A stretch of DNA of 64,000 nt from Roseovarius sp. SCSIO 43702 (GCF_019599045.1 NZ_CP080623.1:1572501-1636500); one strand, 5' to 3'; positions 16,214 to 25,095 are shown, counted from the stretch's first letter. Notes: a model not told the origin generated them from the sequence alone. A program made the numbers and translations.

Positions 16214-17047
16214 ATGGCAGAGGCCAAGAAGAAGAACGGCGTGATCGAGGCGCTGAAAACCGTGTTCTGGGCGCTGCTGATCGCGGGGATCTTCCGCACG
16301 ATCTTCTTCCAGCCGTTCTGGATTCCCTCGGGGTCCATGAAGGACACGATGCTGGTGGGGGATTTCCTCTTCGTCAACAAGATGGCCTATGGCTATTCCT
16401 ATGCGTCCTGTCCCACCATTCGCATCGCGCGGCTGGGCATCAACATCGACGCGAAGGATATCTGCGGGTTTCTCGATGGCGACAACACGCGGCTCTGGGG
16501 CGACGAGCCCGAGCGCGGCGACATCGTGGTCTTTCGCCATCCCGTGACCGGCACGGATTTCATCAAGCGGGTGATCGGCCTGCCGGGCGACAAGGTGCAG
16601 ATGAAGGACGGCGTTCTGCATATCAACGGCGAGGCCGCCAAGGTGGAGCCGGCGGGCACCTTCGAGGAGGTCTACGAGCCGCAGGGCCCGATGGCGTCGC
16701 GGCCGCGCTGCGAGAACGGCGTGGTGGGGCAGGGGGCGATCTGCGTCAAGTCGCGCTATCGCGAGACGCTGCCGGGCGGGCACGAGCACAACATCCTCGA
16801 CATCACGACGCAGCGGTCGGACAACACCAACGTCTTCACCGTGCCCGAGGGGCATTACTTCTTTATGGGCGACAACCGCGACAACTCGACCGACTCGCGC
16901 TTTCCGCAGGCAGTGGGGGGCGTCGGGTTCGTGCCTTACGAGAACCTCATCGGGCGCGCGGACCGGGTGATCTTCTCCTCGGCCGGCCGGTCGATGCTGG
17001 CCTTCTGGACATGGCGGGGGGATCGGTTCTTCGAGGCGCTGGAGTGA
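16214..17047 (+). CDS. lepB: Signal peptidase I
   Basis: A 277-aa inner-membrane protease that removes signal peptides from exported proteins. One N-terminal membrane helix (about residues 15-32) is followed by the catalytic serine in [14 protein letters not shown] (S41). The general-base lysine is in [13 protein letters not shown] (K118), and the box E motif [11 protein letters not shown] lies near residue 217. An internal insert between the boxes contains several cysteines (SYASCP, CGFLDG, CENG, CVKS), more than in E. coli LepB. It heads a two-gene unit with rnc, overlapping by GTGA, from the promoter at 16156. In related genomes lepB directly follows acpS; here acpS lies 25 kb away. Confidence 0.96.
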   Translation: MAEAKKKNGVIEALKTVFWALLIAGIFRTIFFQPFWIPSGSMKDTMLVGDFLFVNKMAYGYSYASCPTIRIARLGINIDAKDICGFLDGDNTRLWGDEPERGDIVVFRHPVTGTDFIKRVIGLPGDKVQMKDGVLHINGEAAKVEPAGTFEEVYEPQGPMASRPRCENGVVGQGAICVKSRYRETLPGGHEHNILDITTQRSDNTNVFTVPEGHYFFMGDNRDNSTDSRFPQAVGGVGFVPYENLIGRADRVIFSSAGRSMLAFWTWRGDRFFEALE

Positions 17048-17733
17048 AGCTCTCGGCCGAGCTCCGCGCCTTCTGCGCACGGCTGGGCCACGAGTTCGCG
17101 CAGCCCGCGCTTCTGGTGCGGGCGGTCACGCATCCGTCCATGTCCTCGCCCAATCGCTGCGACAACCAGCGGCTCGAGTTCCTGGGCGACCGGGTGCTGG
17201 GCCTCGTGATGGCCGAGGCGCTTCTGGCGCAGGATCCCGACGCCGCCGAGGGGCTGCTCGCGCCGCGTTACAACGCGCTGGTGCGCAAGGAAACCTGCGC
17301 GGACGTGGCGCGCGAGATCGACCTCGGCGCGGTGCTGAAGCTCGGGCGGTCCGAGATGATCTCGGGCGGGCGGCGCAAGCAGGCGCTTCTGGGCGACGCG
17401 ATGGAGGCGGTGATCGCGGCGGTCTATCTCGACGCGGGGTTCGAGGCGGCGCGCGACATGGTGCTGCGGCTCTGGGGGGACCGGGTGCGCCGCGTGGACG
17501 AGGATGCGCGCGACCCGAAGACCGCCCTGCAGGAATGGGCGCAGGCGCGCGGAATGCCGCCGCCGTCCTACGTGGAGACGGCGCGGAGCGGGCCGGACCA
17601 CGCCCCGCTATTCACCATCGCCGCGCGGCTGGCCACCGGCGCCGAGGCCGAGGCGCAGGCGGGATCGAAGCGCCAGGCCGAGCAGGCCGCCGCGCGTGCG
17701 CTTCTCGCCAAGGTCGAGACCGGGCGGGACTGA
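17044..17733 (+). CDS. rnc: Ribonuclease III
   Basis: A 229-aa double-strand-specific endoribonuclease for rRNA and mRNA processing. The RNase III signature [16 protein letters not shown] (about residues 39-54) holds the catalytic acids. A second acidic site [14 protein letters not shown] is near residues 116-129. The C-terminal double-stranded-RNA-binding domain starts at [11 protein letters not shown] and ends with the KRQAEQAAA helix. The GTG start overlaps the lepB stop (GTGA), so the two are translationally coupled. In the signature, Arg replaces the more usual Ser after GD (GDRVL instead of GDSVL), a change seen in some alphaproteobacteria. Confidence 0.95.
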   Translation: MKLSAELRAFCARLGHEFAQPALLVRAVTHPSMSSPNRCDNQRLEFLGDRVLGLVMAEALLAQDPDAAEGLLAPRYNALVRKETCADVAREIDLGAVLKLGRSEMISGGRRKQALLGDAMEAVIAAVYLDAGFEAARDMVLRLWGDRVRRVDEDARDPKTALQEWAQARGMPPPSYVETARSGPDHAPLFTIAARLATGAEAEAQAGSKRQAEQAAARALLAKVETGRD

Positions 17734-17752
17734 GACCGCCCGGCCCCTGTCG

Positions 17753-17836
17753 TCAGATCGCCGCGAGGATCGCGGCGGGCAACCCGACCATCCCCGCCAT
17801 GATCAGCGATACGGCAAGTCCCAGACCCTTGAACAT
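17753..17836 (-). CDS. 27-aa hydrophobic peptide between rnc and era
   Basis: A minus-strand frame of 28 codons encoding a peptide that is essentially one membrane helix: a short basic N-end (MFKGLG) then LAVSLIMAGMVGLPAAILAA. It has a strong ribosome-binding site, GGGAG at 17847-17843 with 6-nt spacing, which supports real translation. A perfect 20-bp palindrome lies 20 bp upstream. Its antisense position between two plus-strand housekeeping genes means era cannot simply be in the lepB-rnc transcript without opposing it. It could be a small structural or regulatory membrane peptide; toxin-like peptides have similar size and composition. I do not recognise a family. Confidence 0.5.
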   Translation of the reverse strand: MFKGLGLAVSLIMAGMVGLPAAILAAI

Positions 17837-17856
17837 GTGTGGCTCCCTTTTTCGTC

Positions 17857-17876
17857 ATCATGTCATGTGACATGAT
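17857..17876. promoter_or_regulatory. 20-bp perfect palindrome, candidate operator
   Basis: ATCATGTCA-TG-TGACATGAT: two perfect 9-bp arms around a 2-bp centre. It sits 20 bp upstream of the 27-aa peptide start and 108 bp upstream of era. Its right edge overlaps a GATAAT box (17874-17879) that could be a plus-strand -10 for era. A dimeric repressor or activator site controlling one or both genes is likely from the symmetry; the factor is unknown. Confidence 0.55.
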
Positions 17877-17984
17877 AATTGGGTCGCACGGTGGTCGGGG
17901 CGATGCGACCGCGCGCCGCAGGTTCGGCTGGCATCGCGCGCGGGCATGGGGTAGGGGCATGGGCATCGACATACGGGGTTCGTC

Positions 17985-18890
17985 ATGACCACACGCGCAG
18001 GCTTCGTCGCCCTTATCGGAGAGCCCAACGCGGGCAAGTCCACGCTGCTCAACCGGATGGTGGGCGCGAAGGTGAGCATCGTCACGCACAAGGTGCAGAC
18101 GACGCGGGCGCGCATCAGAGGCGTCGCGCTCGAGGGCGAGAGCCAGCTTGTCTTCGTCGACACGCCCGGCCTTTTCAAACCGCGCCGCAGGCTCGACCGG
18201 GCGATGGTGGCGGCGGCCTGGGGCGGGGCGGCGGATGCGGACGTGATCGTGCTGATGGTGGAGGCGCATCGCGGCGTCACCGACGGCGTGGCGCGCATCC
18301 TCGACACGCTGGCCGACGTGGCGGGCAAGACGCCCGTGGCGCTTGCCATCAACAAGATCGACCGGGTGAAATCCGACGCGCTGCTGGGCCTGACCGAGAC
18401 GCTCAACGCGCGTTTCCCCTTCGCGGCCACGTTCATGATCTCGGCCGAGCGCGGTCACGGGGTGGAGGACCTGCGCGCCTGGCTGGCCGAGCGGATGCCG
18501 GAGGGGCCGTGGCTCTATCCCGAGGACCAGATCGCGGACTTGCCGCTGCGGATGATCGCCGCCGAGATCACGCGCGAGAAGCTGACGCTCAGGCTGCACC
18601 AGGAACTGCCCTACCAGTTGACCGTCGAGACCGAGAACTGGGAGGAGCGGGAGGACGGATCGGCGCGGATCGACCAGGTGATCTATGTCACGCGGGACGG
18701 GCACAAGGGCATCGTGCTGGGCCGCAAGGGCGAGACGATGAAGGCCGTGGGCCGCGCCGCGCGCGAGGAGCTGGAGGAGTTCCTGGGGCGGCGTGTCCAT
18801 CTTTTCACGCAGGTCAAGGTACGGCCCGGATGGCTCGACGAGGCGGAGCGGTATTCGGAGATGGGTCTCGAGTTCAAGGACGGCTCGTGA
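17985..18890 (+). CDS. era: GTPase Era
   Basis: A 301-aa ribosome-assembly GTPase that binds 16S rRNA near its 3' end. G1 is GEPNAGKSTLLNR (residues about 11-23), G3 is DTPG, and G4 is NKID. The C-terminal KH domain contains VILGRKGETMK-like residues (IVLGRKGETMKAVG). Length and start are standard. It is followed 31 bp later by the DUF1491 gene. Unlike the usual lepB-rnc-era run, a minus-strand peptide gene and a palindrome separate it from rnc, so it likely has its own promoter. Confidence 0.96.
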   Translation: MTTRAGFVALIGEPNAGKSTLLNRMVGAKVSIVTHKVQTTRARIRGVALEGESQLVFVDTPGLFKPRRRLDRAMVAAAWGGAADADVIVLMVEAHRGVTDGVARILDTLADVAGKTPVALAINKIDRVKSDALLGLTETLNARFPFAATFMISAERGHGVEDLRAWLAERMPEGPWLYPEDQIADLPLRMIAAEITREKLTLRLHQELPYQLTVETENWEEREDGSARIDQVIYVTRDGHKGIVLGRKGETMKAVGRAAREELEEFLGRRVHLFTQVKVRPGWLDEAERYSEMGLEFKDGS

Positions 18891-18921
18891 TGGCACGCCC
18901 TCTCGGGGCCCGGCGCCGGTC

Positions 18922-19251
18922 ATGACGCGGCTCACGGCGAGATTCTGGGTCGATGCCTATCTCACGCGGCTGCGGCTCGAGGGTATTCCCGCCTTCGTCA
19001 CCGCGCATGGCGACGACACGAGCGGCGCGGTGATCGTGAAGCTCAACACGCTCGACGGGCGGGCGGTGGCCTTCACGCGGATGTTCGACCTGATGACCGG
19101 TGCGCGCGCGTGGGAGGAACTGGTCCGGGGCACCGACGCGGAGGTCGAGGAGACCATCGCCCGGCAGAAGGGGTTCGACCCCGACCTCTGGGTCATCGAG
19201 GTCGAGGACCGGCAGGGGCGGCACCTGCTGGACACCCCCGGCCTGGCCTGA
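18922..19251 (+). CDS. DUF1491 family protein
   Basis: A 109-aa soluble protein with the family features: LTARFWVDAYLTRLRLEGIPAF at the start, a SGAVIVKLN strand and a WEELVRGTDAEVEE helix. The function is unknown. It is conserved next to era and recO in Rhodobacterales. The ATG at 18922 is chosen because it gives this family start; the frame is open upstream through the era 3' end. It is probably co-transcribed with era. Confidence 0.87.
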   Translation: MTRLTARFWVDAYLTRLRLEGIPAFVTAHGDDTSGAVIVKLNTLDGRAVAFTRMFDLMTGARAWEELVRGTDAEVEETIARQKGFDPDLWVIEVEDRQGRHLLDTPGLA

Positions 19252-19274
19252 CCGGGGCTTCTTCCGTTGCCGGG

Positions 19275-19304
19275 TCCGGGAGGGGGGCAGCCCCCGGTCC
19301 CGGA
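19275..19304. terminator. GC-rich stem-loop between DUF1491 and the VWA gene
   Basis: TCCGGGA-GGGGG (from 19275) pairs with CCCCC-gg-TCCCGGA (ending 19304), with a two-base bulge. AAAATTT follows on the plus side. It lies between convergent genes and may mark transcript ends on either strand; no proper T run is present. Confidence 0.4.
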
Positions 19305-19340
19305 AAATTTGCAACAGAAGAAGGGCCGGGTGCTGCGTGC

Positions 19341-21740
19341 CTACTCGACCCGGATCACCTTGCGGGCCAGCACCTCCTGTTCGGTCACGTCGAGGAAGCG
19401 GATCTCGTAGGTGCCCGGTTCGTCGGGTAGCGGGAGCGCCACGGGCACCTCGCCGTCGATCCTGACCGCGTTGACCCATGTGAAGATCGCCTGGTCGGCC
19501 TTCGCGATGGTGATCCGGCGGTCGGGCGACGTGCTGCCGGTGGTGAAGCCCACGTCGATCGTCGTGCCCGCCGCGGCGGCCTCGGGCGCCTCGAGCGTCG
19601 CGCCGCTTTGCAGTTGCGCATCGGCGGCGAGCACTTCCATCACCTGCGTCGCGAGGATGCGCCGGCCCTCGCTGAGCACGTAGCGCAGCTCGTAGAGGCC
19701 GGGCGTTTCGGGCGCGGTGAGCTTGCCCTCGGTCCGCGCCTGCGCGCGCAGGTAGCTGTCATAGGTCGCGGCGTCGGAACCCGCGGGGGCGATGGCGATG
19801 TAGTCGCGCGGGTTGATCGTGGCCGACCAGCCGATAGCGACCTCGTCGCCCGCGCGGATCTCGGCGGGGCCGGTGATCGTGACCTCGGGCTCGGTGATCT
19901 CGATGGGCTGGCGCGCCATGTCGCGGCGCCCCTCGCGCAGAACATAGCGCAATTCGTAAAGGCCCGGTTCGGAGGGCGCGACGATCTGGCCTTCTCCCTG
20001 CGCGCCCTTGCCCGCGCGGACATAGCTCGTGTAGCTGCCTTCCTCGGCGCCCATCGGCACGATGGTGATGTAGTCCTGGGGCGAGACGGCGCCTGTCCAG
20101 GATACCGCCAGGGGCGACCCGGCGAGCGCCGTTTCCGGGCCGCTGACCGTGACCTCGGCAAGCGTCACCTCGACGGTCTTGCGTGCCAGGGGTTTGCGCC
20201 CTTCGCGCAGCACGTAGCGGAGTTCGTAGAGGCCGGGCTCGGAGGGGATGGTCAGCATTCCCTCGGTGCCGCCGCCGACGCGGACGTAGTTGTCGTAGGC
20301 CTTGTCCTCGGCCCCCATGGGCACGATGGTCACGTAATCCTGCGGATGCACCGCACCGGTCCAGCCGACCTTGACCTTGGCGCCAGCGACGACGCTGTCG
20401 GGAGCGGTGAGCGACACCTCGGCATCCGAGAGCGTGATCGGTCGGCTTGCGAGGACGCGGCGGCCCTCGCGCAGGACATAGCGGATCTCGTACTGACCCG
20501 GCTCGGAGGGCATCTGGAGCTTGCCCTCGGTCGCATCGTCGGTGCGCCGGTAGCTCAGATAGACATCCTCGTCCGCGCCGACGGGCACCACGGTGATGTA
20601 ATCACGCGGATGCACCGTGCCGGTCCAGGAAACATCGATCTCGGCGCCGGTGAGGGCGGTGTCGGGCGCGCTGACGGTGACGGAGGGCGCCGTGATCTCG
20701 ATCGGGCGCGTGGCGAGTGTGCGCCGCCCTTCCTGCAGCACGTAGCGAAGCTCGTAGAGCCCCACCTCGGCCGGAGCCTGGATCGTGCCGGACGTCGCGT
20801 CCTGCACCCTGATGTAGTTGTCATAGGTGCCGTCCTCGGCGCCTGCGGGCACGATGGTGATGTAGTCGCGCGGATGGACCGCGCCGGTCCAGGAAACCGG
20901 GACCTGGGCGCCGCGCTGCGCCTCGTCGGGCGCGTCGAGGGTGATCTCGGGTTCGGTCAGTTCGATGGGAACGCTGGCGATGGTGCGCCTGCCTTCGTTC
21001 AGGATGTAGCGGATCTCGTAGAGGCCGGGTTCGGGAAGCATGGTGAGCTTGCCTTCGCGGGCGGATTGCACGCGGGTGTAGTTGGTATAGCTGCCCTCGT
21101 CGGCGCCGGCGGCCACGATGGTGACATAGTCGCGTTCGTCGATCGGATCGCTCCAGCCGACGGTGATTTCCTGCCCGACCAGCGCGGTGGCCGGCGCGTC
21201 GAGCGTGACGCTCACATCCGTGACCTCGATCGGGCGCGCGACCGCGGTGGTGTCGTCGATGTTGAACAGGTAGCGGACCTCGTAGAGGCCGGGCTCGGAC
21301 GGGGCGAGAAGCGAGCCCGTCTCGTTCTCCTGCACGGTGAGGTAGTCGCCGTAGCTGCCTTCCTCGGCGCCCTGGGGGACGATCGTGACGTAATCGGAAT
21401 AGTGCGAAGCGTTGGTCCAGGCCACGTCGAAGCGCGCGCCGGTGGCGGTGCTGTCGGGCGCGGTGAGCGTGATGGCATGGGGCACGACCTCGATGGCGCG
21501 GGTGCCGAGGATGTCGCCGGTCGCGGCGTGGATGTAGCGCAGCTCGTACATGCCGGGGCGGGTGGCCGCGCGCAGCTCGGCCTCGTCCCGGTCATCGGTC
21601 GAGTTGAAGCTGATGTAATCCTCGCTCTCCATCTCCGGCGCGGCGAAGGTGACGTAGTCGCCTTGCGCGACAACCTCGCTCCAGCCGACCTGAAGGGCGG
21701 CGCCCGCGACCACGGTGTCGGGTGCGGTGAGCGTGACCTG
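19341..21740 (-). repeat. Nine-fold 264-bp coding repeat in the VWA gene
   Basis: The DNA encoding residues 224-1022 consists of diverged direct repeats of about 264 bp. The motif for EPGLYELRYVL recurs eight times with small changes. Repeats 4-8 are closest to each other, sharing WTGAVHPxDYITIVP-type spelling, which suggests recent internal duplication. Confidence 0.8.
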
Positions 21741-22409
21741 CGGCAGCTCCGGCTCGGGCTCTTCGACCACGGCGACGGCGCTTCCGATGTCGCTCAGGGC
21801 GTCGCCCAGCTCGGAGGCGTTCGAGGCCTGGATGTAGCGCCCGCCCGTCTCTTCGGCGATGCAGGCGAGCGAGGCGGCGTCGTCGTCACTGGCGAGGCCG
21901 AAGCCCACCACATGCGCGGTGAAGCCCACGCCACCCTTCTCGAGCGTGCGCGCGAGTTCGCAAGGATCGCGCTCGCAGCTTTCGAGCCCGTCGGAGATGA
22001 GCACCACGGTCGCGGGCCGGTCGGTATAGGAGAGCGCCATCGCGGCCTGTTCGACCGCGTCGGTGAGGGGGGTCTTGCCCGTTGGGGTGATCGTGCCGAT
22101 CCGCTCGAGGATCGCCGGTGCGGTGCCGGGGGCAGGGGCGATCAGCGTCTCGATATCCGTGCAATCCCCGCGCCGCCGGTGACCGTAGGCCATCAGGCCC
22201 ACCTGCCGGTCGGCCGTCCAGTCGCCCAGGAGGTTGCCCATGACCGAGCGTGCGATCTCGATCTTGGCGGTGCCGTCGATCTGGCCCCACATGGAATTCG
22301 AGCCGTCGAAGACGACCATCACGTCATCGGAGGCGCCCGATTGGGCGGTGGCGACGCCGGGGGCGGCCACGAGGGCGAGGCAGGCGGCGAGGTTGCGGAG
22401 AATGGACAT
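19341..22409 (-). CDS. Secreted VWA-domain protein with nine Ig-like repeats
   Basis: A 1022-aa exported protein. A signal peptide (ILRNLAACLALVAAPGVATA) is followed by a von Willebrand A domain with an intact MIDAS start, VFDGSNSMWG (DxSxS). The TxD-type region follows, and the domain runs to about residue 205. After a short EPEPELPQ linker, residues 224-1022 are about nine consecutive 88-residue repeats. Their shared core reads DYVTIVPxGAxxGSY, then EPGLYELRYVLxEGRR, then an IEVT-type end strand. The repeats look like small beta-sandwich modules; the ninth is divergent. GGGAG precedes the ATG at 22409. The frame extends upstream without stop to 22547, but without a signal peptide. It probably acts in the periplasm or at the cell surface; partner and ligand are unknown. 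It is inserted between DUF1491 and recO. Confidence 0.87.
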   Translation of the reverse strand: MSILRNLAACLALVAAPGVATAQSGASDDVMVVFDGSNSMWGQIDGTAKIEIARSVMGNLLGDWTADRQVGLMAYGHRRRGDCTDIETLIAPAPGTAPAILERIGTITPTGKTPLTDAVEQAAMALSYTDRPATVVLISDGLESCERDPCELARTLEKGGVGFTAHVVGFGLASDDDAASLACIAEETGGRYIQASNASELGDALSDIGSAVAVVEEPEPELPQVTLTAPDTVVAGAALQVGWSEVVAQGDYVTFAAPEMESEDYISFNSTDDRDEAELRAATRPGMYELRYIHAATGDILGTRAIEVVPHAITLTAPDSTATGARFDVAWTNASHYSDYVTIVPQGAEEGSYGDYLTVQENETGSLLAPSEPGLYEVRYLFNIDDTTAVARPIEVTDVSVTLDAPATALVGQEITVGWSDPIDERDYVTIVAAGADEGSYTNYTRVQSAREGKLTMLPEPGLYEIRYILNEGRRTIASVPIELTEPEITLDAPDEAQRGAQVPVSWTGAVHPRDYITIVPAGAEDGTYDNYIRVQDATSGTIQAPAEVGLYELRYVLQEGRRTLATRPIEITAPSVTVSAPDTALTGAEIDVSWTGTVHPRDYITVVPVGADEDVYLSYRRTDDATEGKLQMPSEPGQYEIRYVLREGRRVLASRPITLSDAEVSLTAPDSVVAGAKVKVGWTGAVHPQDYVTIVPMGAEDKAYDNYVRVGGGTEGMLTIPSEPGLYELRYVLREGRKPLARKTVEVTLAEVTVSGPETALAGSPLAVSWTGAVSPQDYITIVPMGAEEGSYTSYVRAGKGAQGEGQIVAPSEPGLYELRYVLREGRRDMARQPIEITEPEVTITGPAEIRAGDEVAIGWSATINPRDYIAIAPAGSDAATYDSYLRAQARTEGKLTAPETPGLYELRYVLSEGRRILATQVMEVLAADAQLQSGATLEAPEAAAAGTTIDVGFTTGSTSPDRRITIAKADQAIFTWVNAVRIDGEVPVALPLPDEPGTYEIRFLDVTEQEVLARKVIRVE

Positions 22410-22545
22410 GAAAAAGCTCCCTGAATCTATACTATGACGCGGAGTTAAGCACAGAGCGCGGGAGCTGTCCAAGTGCGCTTTCCCCGACCTCGGGTGCGAC
22501 ATGGCCCCTTGGCATCCGGCGCCGCTTGGGCCTTTACTCAGCCGC

Positions 22546-23292
22546 ATGGATTGGCGCGATCAGGGCATACTCTTGTCGGTGCGGCCGCATGGCGAGACCT
22601 CGGCCATCATCGAGGTGCTGACGCGCGAGCATGGCTTGCACGCGGGCGTGGTCCGGGGCGGGGTGTCGCGCCGGATGACGCCGATCCTCCAGCCCGGCGC
22701 GGAGCTCGACCTGGCGTGGCGCGCGCGGCTCGAGGCGCATATCGGGGCGTTCACCGTCGAGCCGCTTTCGACCAGCGCCGCCGTCGCGATGGGCGACCGT
22801 CTCGCGCTGGCCGGGTTGAACGCGGTGACGGCGCTCCTGCGGTTTTCGCTGCCCGAGCGGGAGGCGCATCCGCGTCTCTACGAGAAGAGCCGCGCGCTGC
22901 TCGACATGCTGGGCGAGCCGGAGCACTGGCCGCTGGCATATCTGCACTGGGAACTGGCTTTGCTGGACGAGCTGGGGTTCGGCCTCGATCTCACGCAATG
23001 CGCGGTGCTGGGGCGGGAGGCCAACGACCTGAGCTTCGTCTCACCAAAGAGCGGGCGCGCGGTGTCGCGCAAGGGTGCGGGGGAGTGGGCCGACAGGCTT
23101 CTGCCGCTGCCACGCTGCCTGATCGAGATCGGCGCGGCGGAGGCGGGTGAGCTTGTGCAGGGATTCGCCGTGACGGGGCATTTCCTCGCGCATCACATGG
23201 CACCCGAGATCGTGGGCCGTCCGCTTCCAGACGCGCGACAGCGATTCGTCGATCTCGTGGCGCGGCGGGGCGGGGACACGAGGCAGGGTTGA
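22546..23292 (+). CDS. recO: DNA repair protein RecO
   Basis: A 248-aa recombination mediator of the RecFOR pathway that loads RecA on gapped DNA. The N-terminal OB-fold starts [22 protein letters not shown] and continues with [12 protein letters not shown]. The middle is a helical domain with the typical [12 protein letters not shown] and [17 protein letters not shown] segments. The zinc-binding cysteines of some RecO proteins are reduced here to C183-type singles. The start at 22546 is chosen over an in-frame ATG at 22501, which would add 15 residues lacking family similarity. It is 16 bp from the convergent small membrane gene. Confidence 0.93.
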   Translation: MDWRDQGILLSVRPHGETSAIIEVLTREHGLHAGVVRGGVSRRMTPILQPGAELDLAWRARLEAHIGAFTVEPLSTSAAVAMGDRLALAGLNAVTALLRFSLPEREAHPRLYEKSRALLDMLGEPEHWPLAYLHWELALLDELGFGLDLTQCAVLGREANDLSFVSPKSGRAVSRKGAGEWADRLLPLPRCLIEIGAAEAGELVQGFAVTGHFLAHHMAPEIVGRPLPDARQRFVDLVARRGGDTRQG

Positions 23293-23308
23293 GGGCCGGG
23301 CCGCTTGC

Positions 23309-23551
23309 CTACCGGCGCCCGCGCCAGTGGGTCGGCACGATGATGAGAGCGCCCACCGAGGAGAGTATCGCATCGAGCCCCGGCGCGCCGAAGCGGATGC
23401 CGAACATGATCCGCACGAAGTAGAAAAGGAAGGCGCCGCCCACGCAGATGATGATGGATTGCAGGTAGCCGTTATGCGTGAAGCCTGACTTCTCGCTGAC
23501 ATATCCCACGATGCCCGCGATGACGACCGTTCCGATCAGCACTGGAAACAT
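23309..23551 (-). CDS. 80-aa membrane protein, GlsB/YeaQ-like
   Basis: An 80-aa protein with three hydrophobic segments: VLIGTVVIAGIVGYV, SIIICVGGAFLFYFVRIMF and AILSSVGALIIV. It ends in a basic THWRGRR tail. The glycine-spaced pattern resembles the transglycosylase-associated GlsB/YeaQ/YmgE family, though the match is loose. Its ATG shares a base with the fmt stop (TGATG), so it is the last gene of the fmt unit and translationally coupled. Function unknown. Confidence 0.75.
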   Translation of the reverse strand: MFPVLIGTVVIAGIVGYVSEKSGFTHNGYLQSIIICVGGAFLFYFVRIMFGIRFGAPGLDAILSSVGALIIVPTHWRGRR

Positions 23552-24474
23552 CAGGTCTCCCCTCGTCCGAGGCGGGTGCCGGGCGGCATCGGCCTGCCCC
23601 GCAGGAACTCCTCGGCATCCTGCGCGCCGCGCCCCTCGCGTTGCAAGCGCAAAAGCGCGACGGCATCCTCGCCGCAGGCCACGACGAGACCCGGCCGGTC
23701 GAGGACCTCGCCCGGTGCGCTCCGGCCCTCGGCGCGGCGGGAGGCCAGCAGCTTGATCCGCTGGCCGTCATGGGAAATCCACGCGCCCGGAAACGGGCTG
23801 AGCCCCCGGATCAGCGCGTCCACCTCCCGCGCGGGGCGGGCCCAGTCGACCCGCGCCTCGGCCTTGTCGATCTTCGCGGCATAGGTGACGCCCTCGTCGG
23901 GCTGGGGCGTGGCGGCGAGGTCGTCGAGCCGGGCGAGCGCCTCGACGATCAGGCGCGCGCCCATCCGCGACAGGCGGTCGTGCAACTGGCCGGTCGTCTC
24001 CTCCGCGCCGATCGCCGTCGCCTCGCGCAGAAGCACCGGCCCGGTATCGAGCCCTTCCTCCATCCGCATGATGCAGACGCCCGTCTCGGCGTCGCCCGCC
24101 ATGATCGCGCGGTGGATGGGCGCGGCGCCGCGCCAGCGCGGCAGAAGGCTCGCGTGAATGTTCAGGCACCCCCGCGCCGGCGCCTCGAGTATCGCGGGCG
24201 GCAGGATGAGGCCGTAGGCCACGACGACCGCCACGTCGGCCCCGAGCGCGGCAAAAGCCTCCTGCTCGGCCGCCTCCTTCAGGCTGCGCGGATGGCGCAG
24301 CTCGAGGCCCAGCGTCTCGGCGCGCGCATGGACGGCGCTTGGCCGCGCCTTCTTGCCCCGCCCGGCGGGGCGGGGCGGTTGCGTGTAGACGGCCGCGATC
24401 TCGTGCCCGGCCGCAACCAGCGCGTCGAGCGCGGGCACCGAGAACTCCGGGGTTCCCATGAAGATCACCCGCAT
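23551..24474 (-). CDS. fmt: Methionyl-tRNA formyltransferase
   Basis: A 307-aa enzyme that formylates initiator Met-tRNA with 10-formyl-THF. The start [19 protein letters not shown], the formyl-transfer site [22 protein letters not shown] (Asn/His pair) and the late motif [15 protein letters not shown] ([12 protein letters not shown]) are present. The C-terminal OB-like domain follows at about residue 205. It lies 126 bp downstream of the two deformylase-type genes on the same strand, the common def-fmt arrangement. The gap has an inverted repeat and AT-rich sequence, so fmt may have its own promoter. Confidence 0.95.
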   Translation of the reverse strand: MRVIFMGTPEFSVPALDALVAAGHEIAAVYTQPPRPAGRGKKARPSAVHARAETLGLELRHPRSLKEAAEQEAFAALGADVAVVVAYGLILPPAILEAPARGCLNIHASLLPRWRGAAPIHRAIMAGDAETGVCIMRMEEGLDTGPVLLREATAIGAEETTGQLHDRLSRMGARLIVEALARLDDLAATPQPDEGVTYAAKIDKAEARVDWARPAREVDALIRGLSPFPGAWISHDGQRIKLLASRRAEGRSAPGEVLDRPGLVVACGEDAVALLRLQREGRGAQDAEEFLRGRPMPPGTRLGRGET

Positions 24475-24521
24475 GAAACATCCTTTCGGACTGCAATGGT
24501 CGCCGGGACGAGACTATCATA

Positions 24522-24536
24522 TCTCATGCAATGAGA
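24522..24536. promoter_or_regulatory. Short inverted repeat upstream of fmt
   Basis: TCTCAT-GCA-ATGAGA (6-bp arms) in the 126-bp AT-richer gap between the deformylase paralogue and fmt. On the minus strand a TATGAT box (24520-24515) follows directly. It may be part of an fmt promoter/operator. Nothing else is seen in the gap. Confidence 0.35.
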
Positions 24537-24600
24537 AGCGCCTGATGGCGTTACTTCCCGGTAGAAATATCCGAAAACCGACATTTCCGTCATCGCGCCC

Positions 24601-25095
24601 TCATTTCATCTTGCGTGCGCGGCGCAGCAGCATGTCGCGCTTCACCCGGCCCAGCCGGTCGAAATACATCCGCCCGTCCAGGTGATCGACCTGGTGTTGC
24701 ACGCTCGTGGCCCAGAGTCCGACGAAATCGCGTTCCTCGGTCTCACCCGCAGCGTTCACGAAGCGCACCATGACGGCGCGCGGGCGGCTGATCCGGGCGC
24801 TGACGCCGGGCAGGCAGGGGCTCGCCTCCTCGTGCTCGCGAAGCTGGACGCTTGCATGGAGGATTTCGGGATTGGCCATCCGCACCGCCTGACCGCGCGC
24901 CTCGCTCGCGTCGACGACCGCGAGGCGTTGCATGACGCCCAGTTGCGGCGCGGCGAGGCCGACGCCCGGCATCGCCTCCATCACCGCGATCATCTCGTCC
25001 CAGAGCGCGCGGGTCGCGTCGGTGATCTCGGAGACCTCGCCGGCGCGCGTCCTGAGCCGCCGATCGGGCCAGCGCAGCACCGTGCGCGGGGTCAC
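24601..25095 (-). CDS. Degenerate peptide deformylase paralogue (HQVDH)
   Basis: A 164-aa protein of the deformylase fold. Motif 1 GVGLAAPQ (44-51) is intact. Motif 2, normally EGCLS, reads EASPCLP (90-96), keeping a cysteine (C94). Motif 3, normally HExxH, reads HQVDH (134-138), keeping both metal histidines but replacing the catalytic glutamate with Gln135. Loss of this general base should strongly reduce or abolish deformylation, while metal binding could persist. The GTG start overlaps the def stop by 4 bases (GTGA). The C-terminus is very basic (VKRDMLLRRARKMK), which could aid ribosome contact. It is not a truncated pseudogene: frame and length are intact. Confidence 0.9.
   Translation of the reverse strand: MTPRTVLRWPDRRLRTRAGEVSEITDATRALWDEMIAVMEAMPGVGLAAPQLGVMQRLAVVDASEARGQAVRMANPEILHASVQLREHEEASPCLPGVSARISRPRAVMVRFVNAAGETEERDFVGLWATSVQHQVDHLDGRMYFDRLGRVKRDMLLRRARKMK

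Noticed and set aside
19341..21740. CRISPR-like regular repeats
   Set aside because: The repeats are about 264 bp, coding and contiguous without spacers; they encode protein modules.
19608..22424. 938-codon plus-strand frame across the VWA gene
   Set aside because: Antisense shadow of the repeat-built VWA gene; its own apparent repeats simply mirror those of the real gene.
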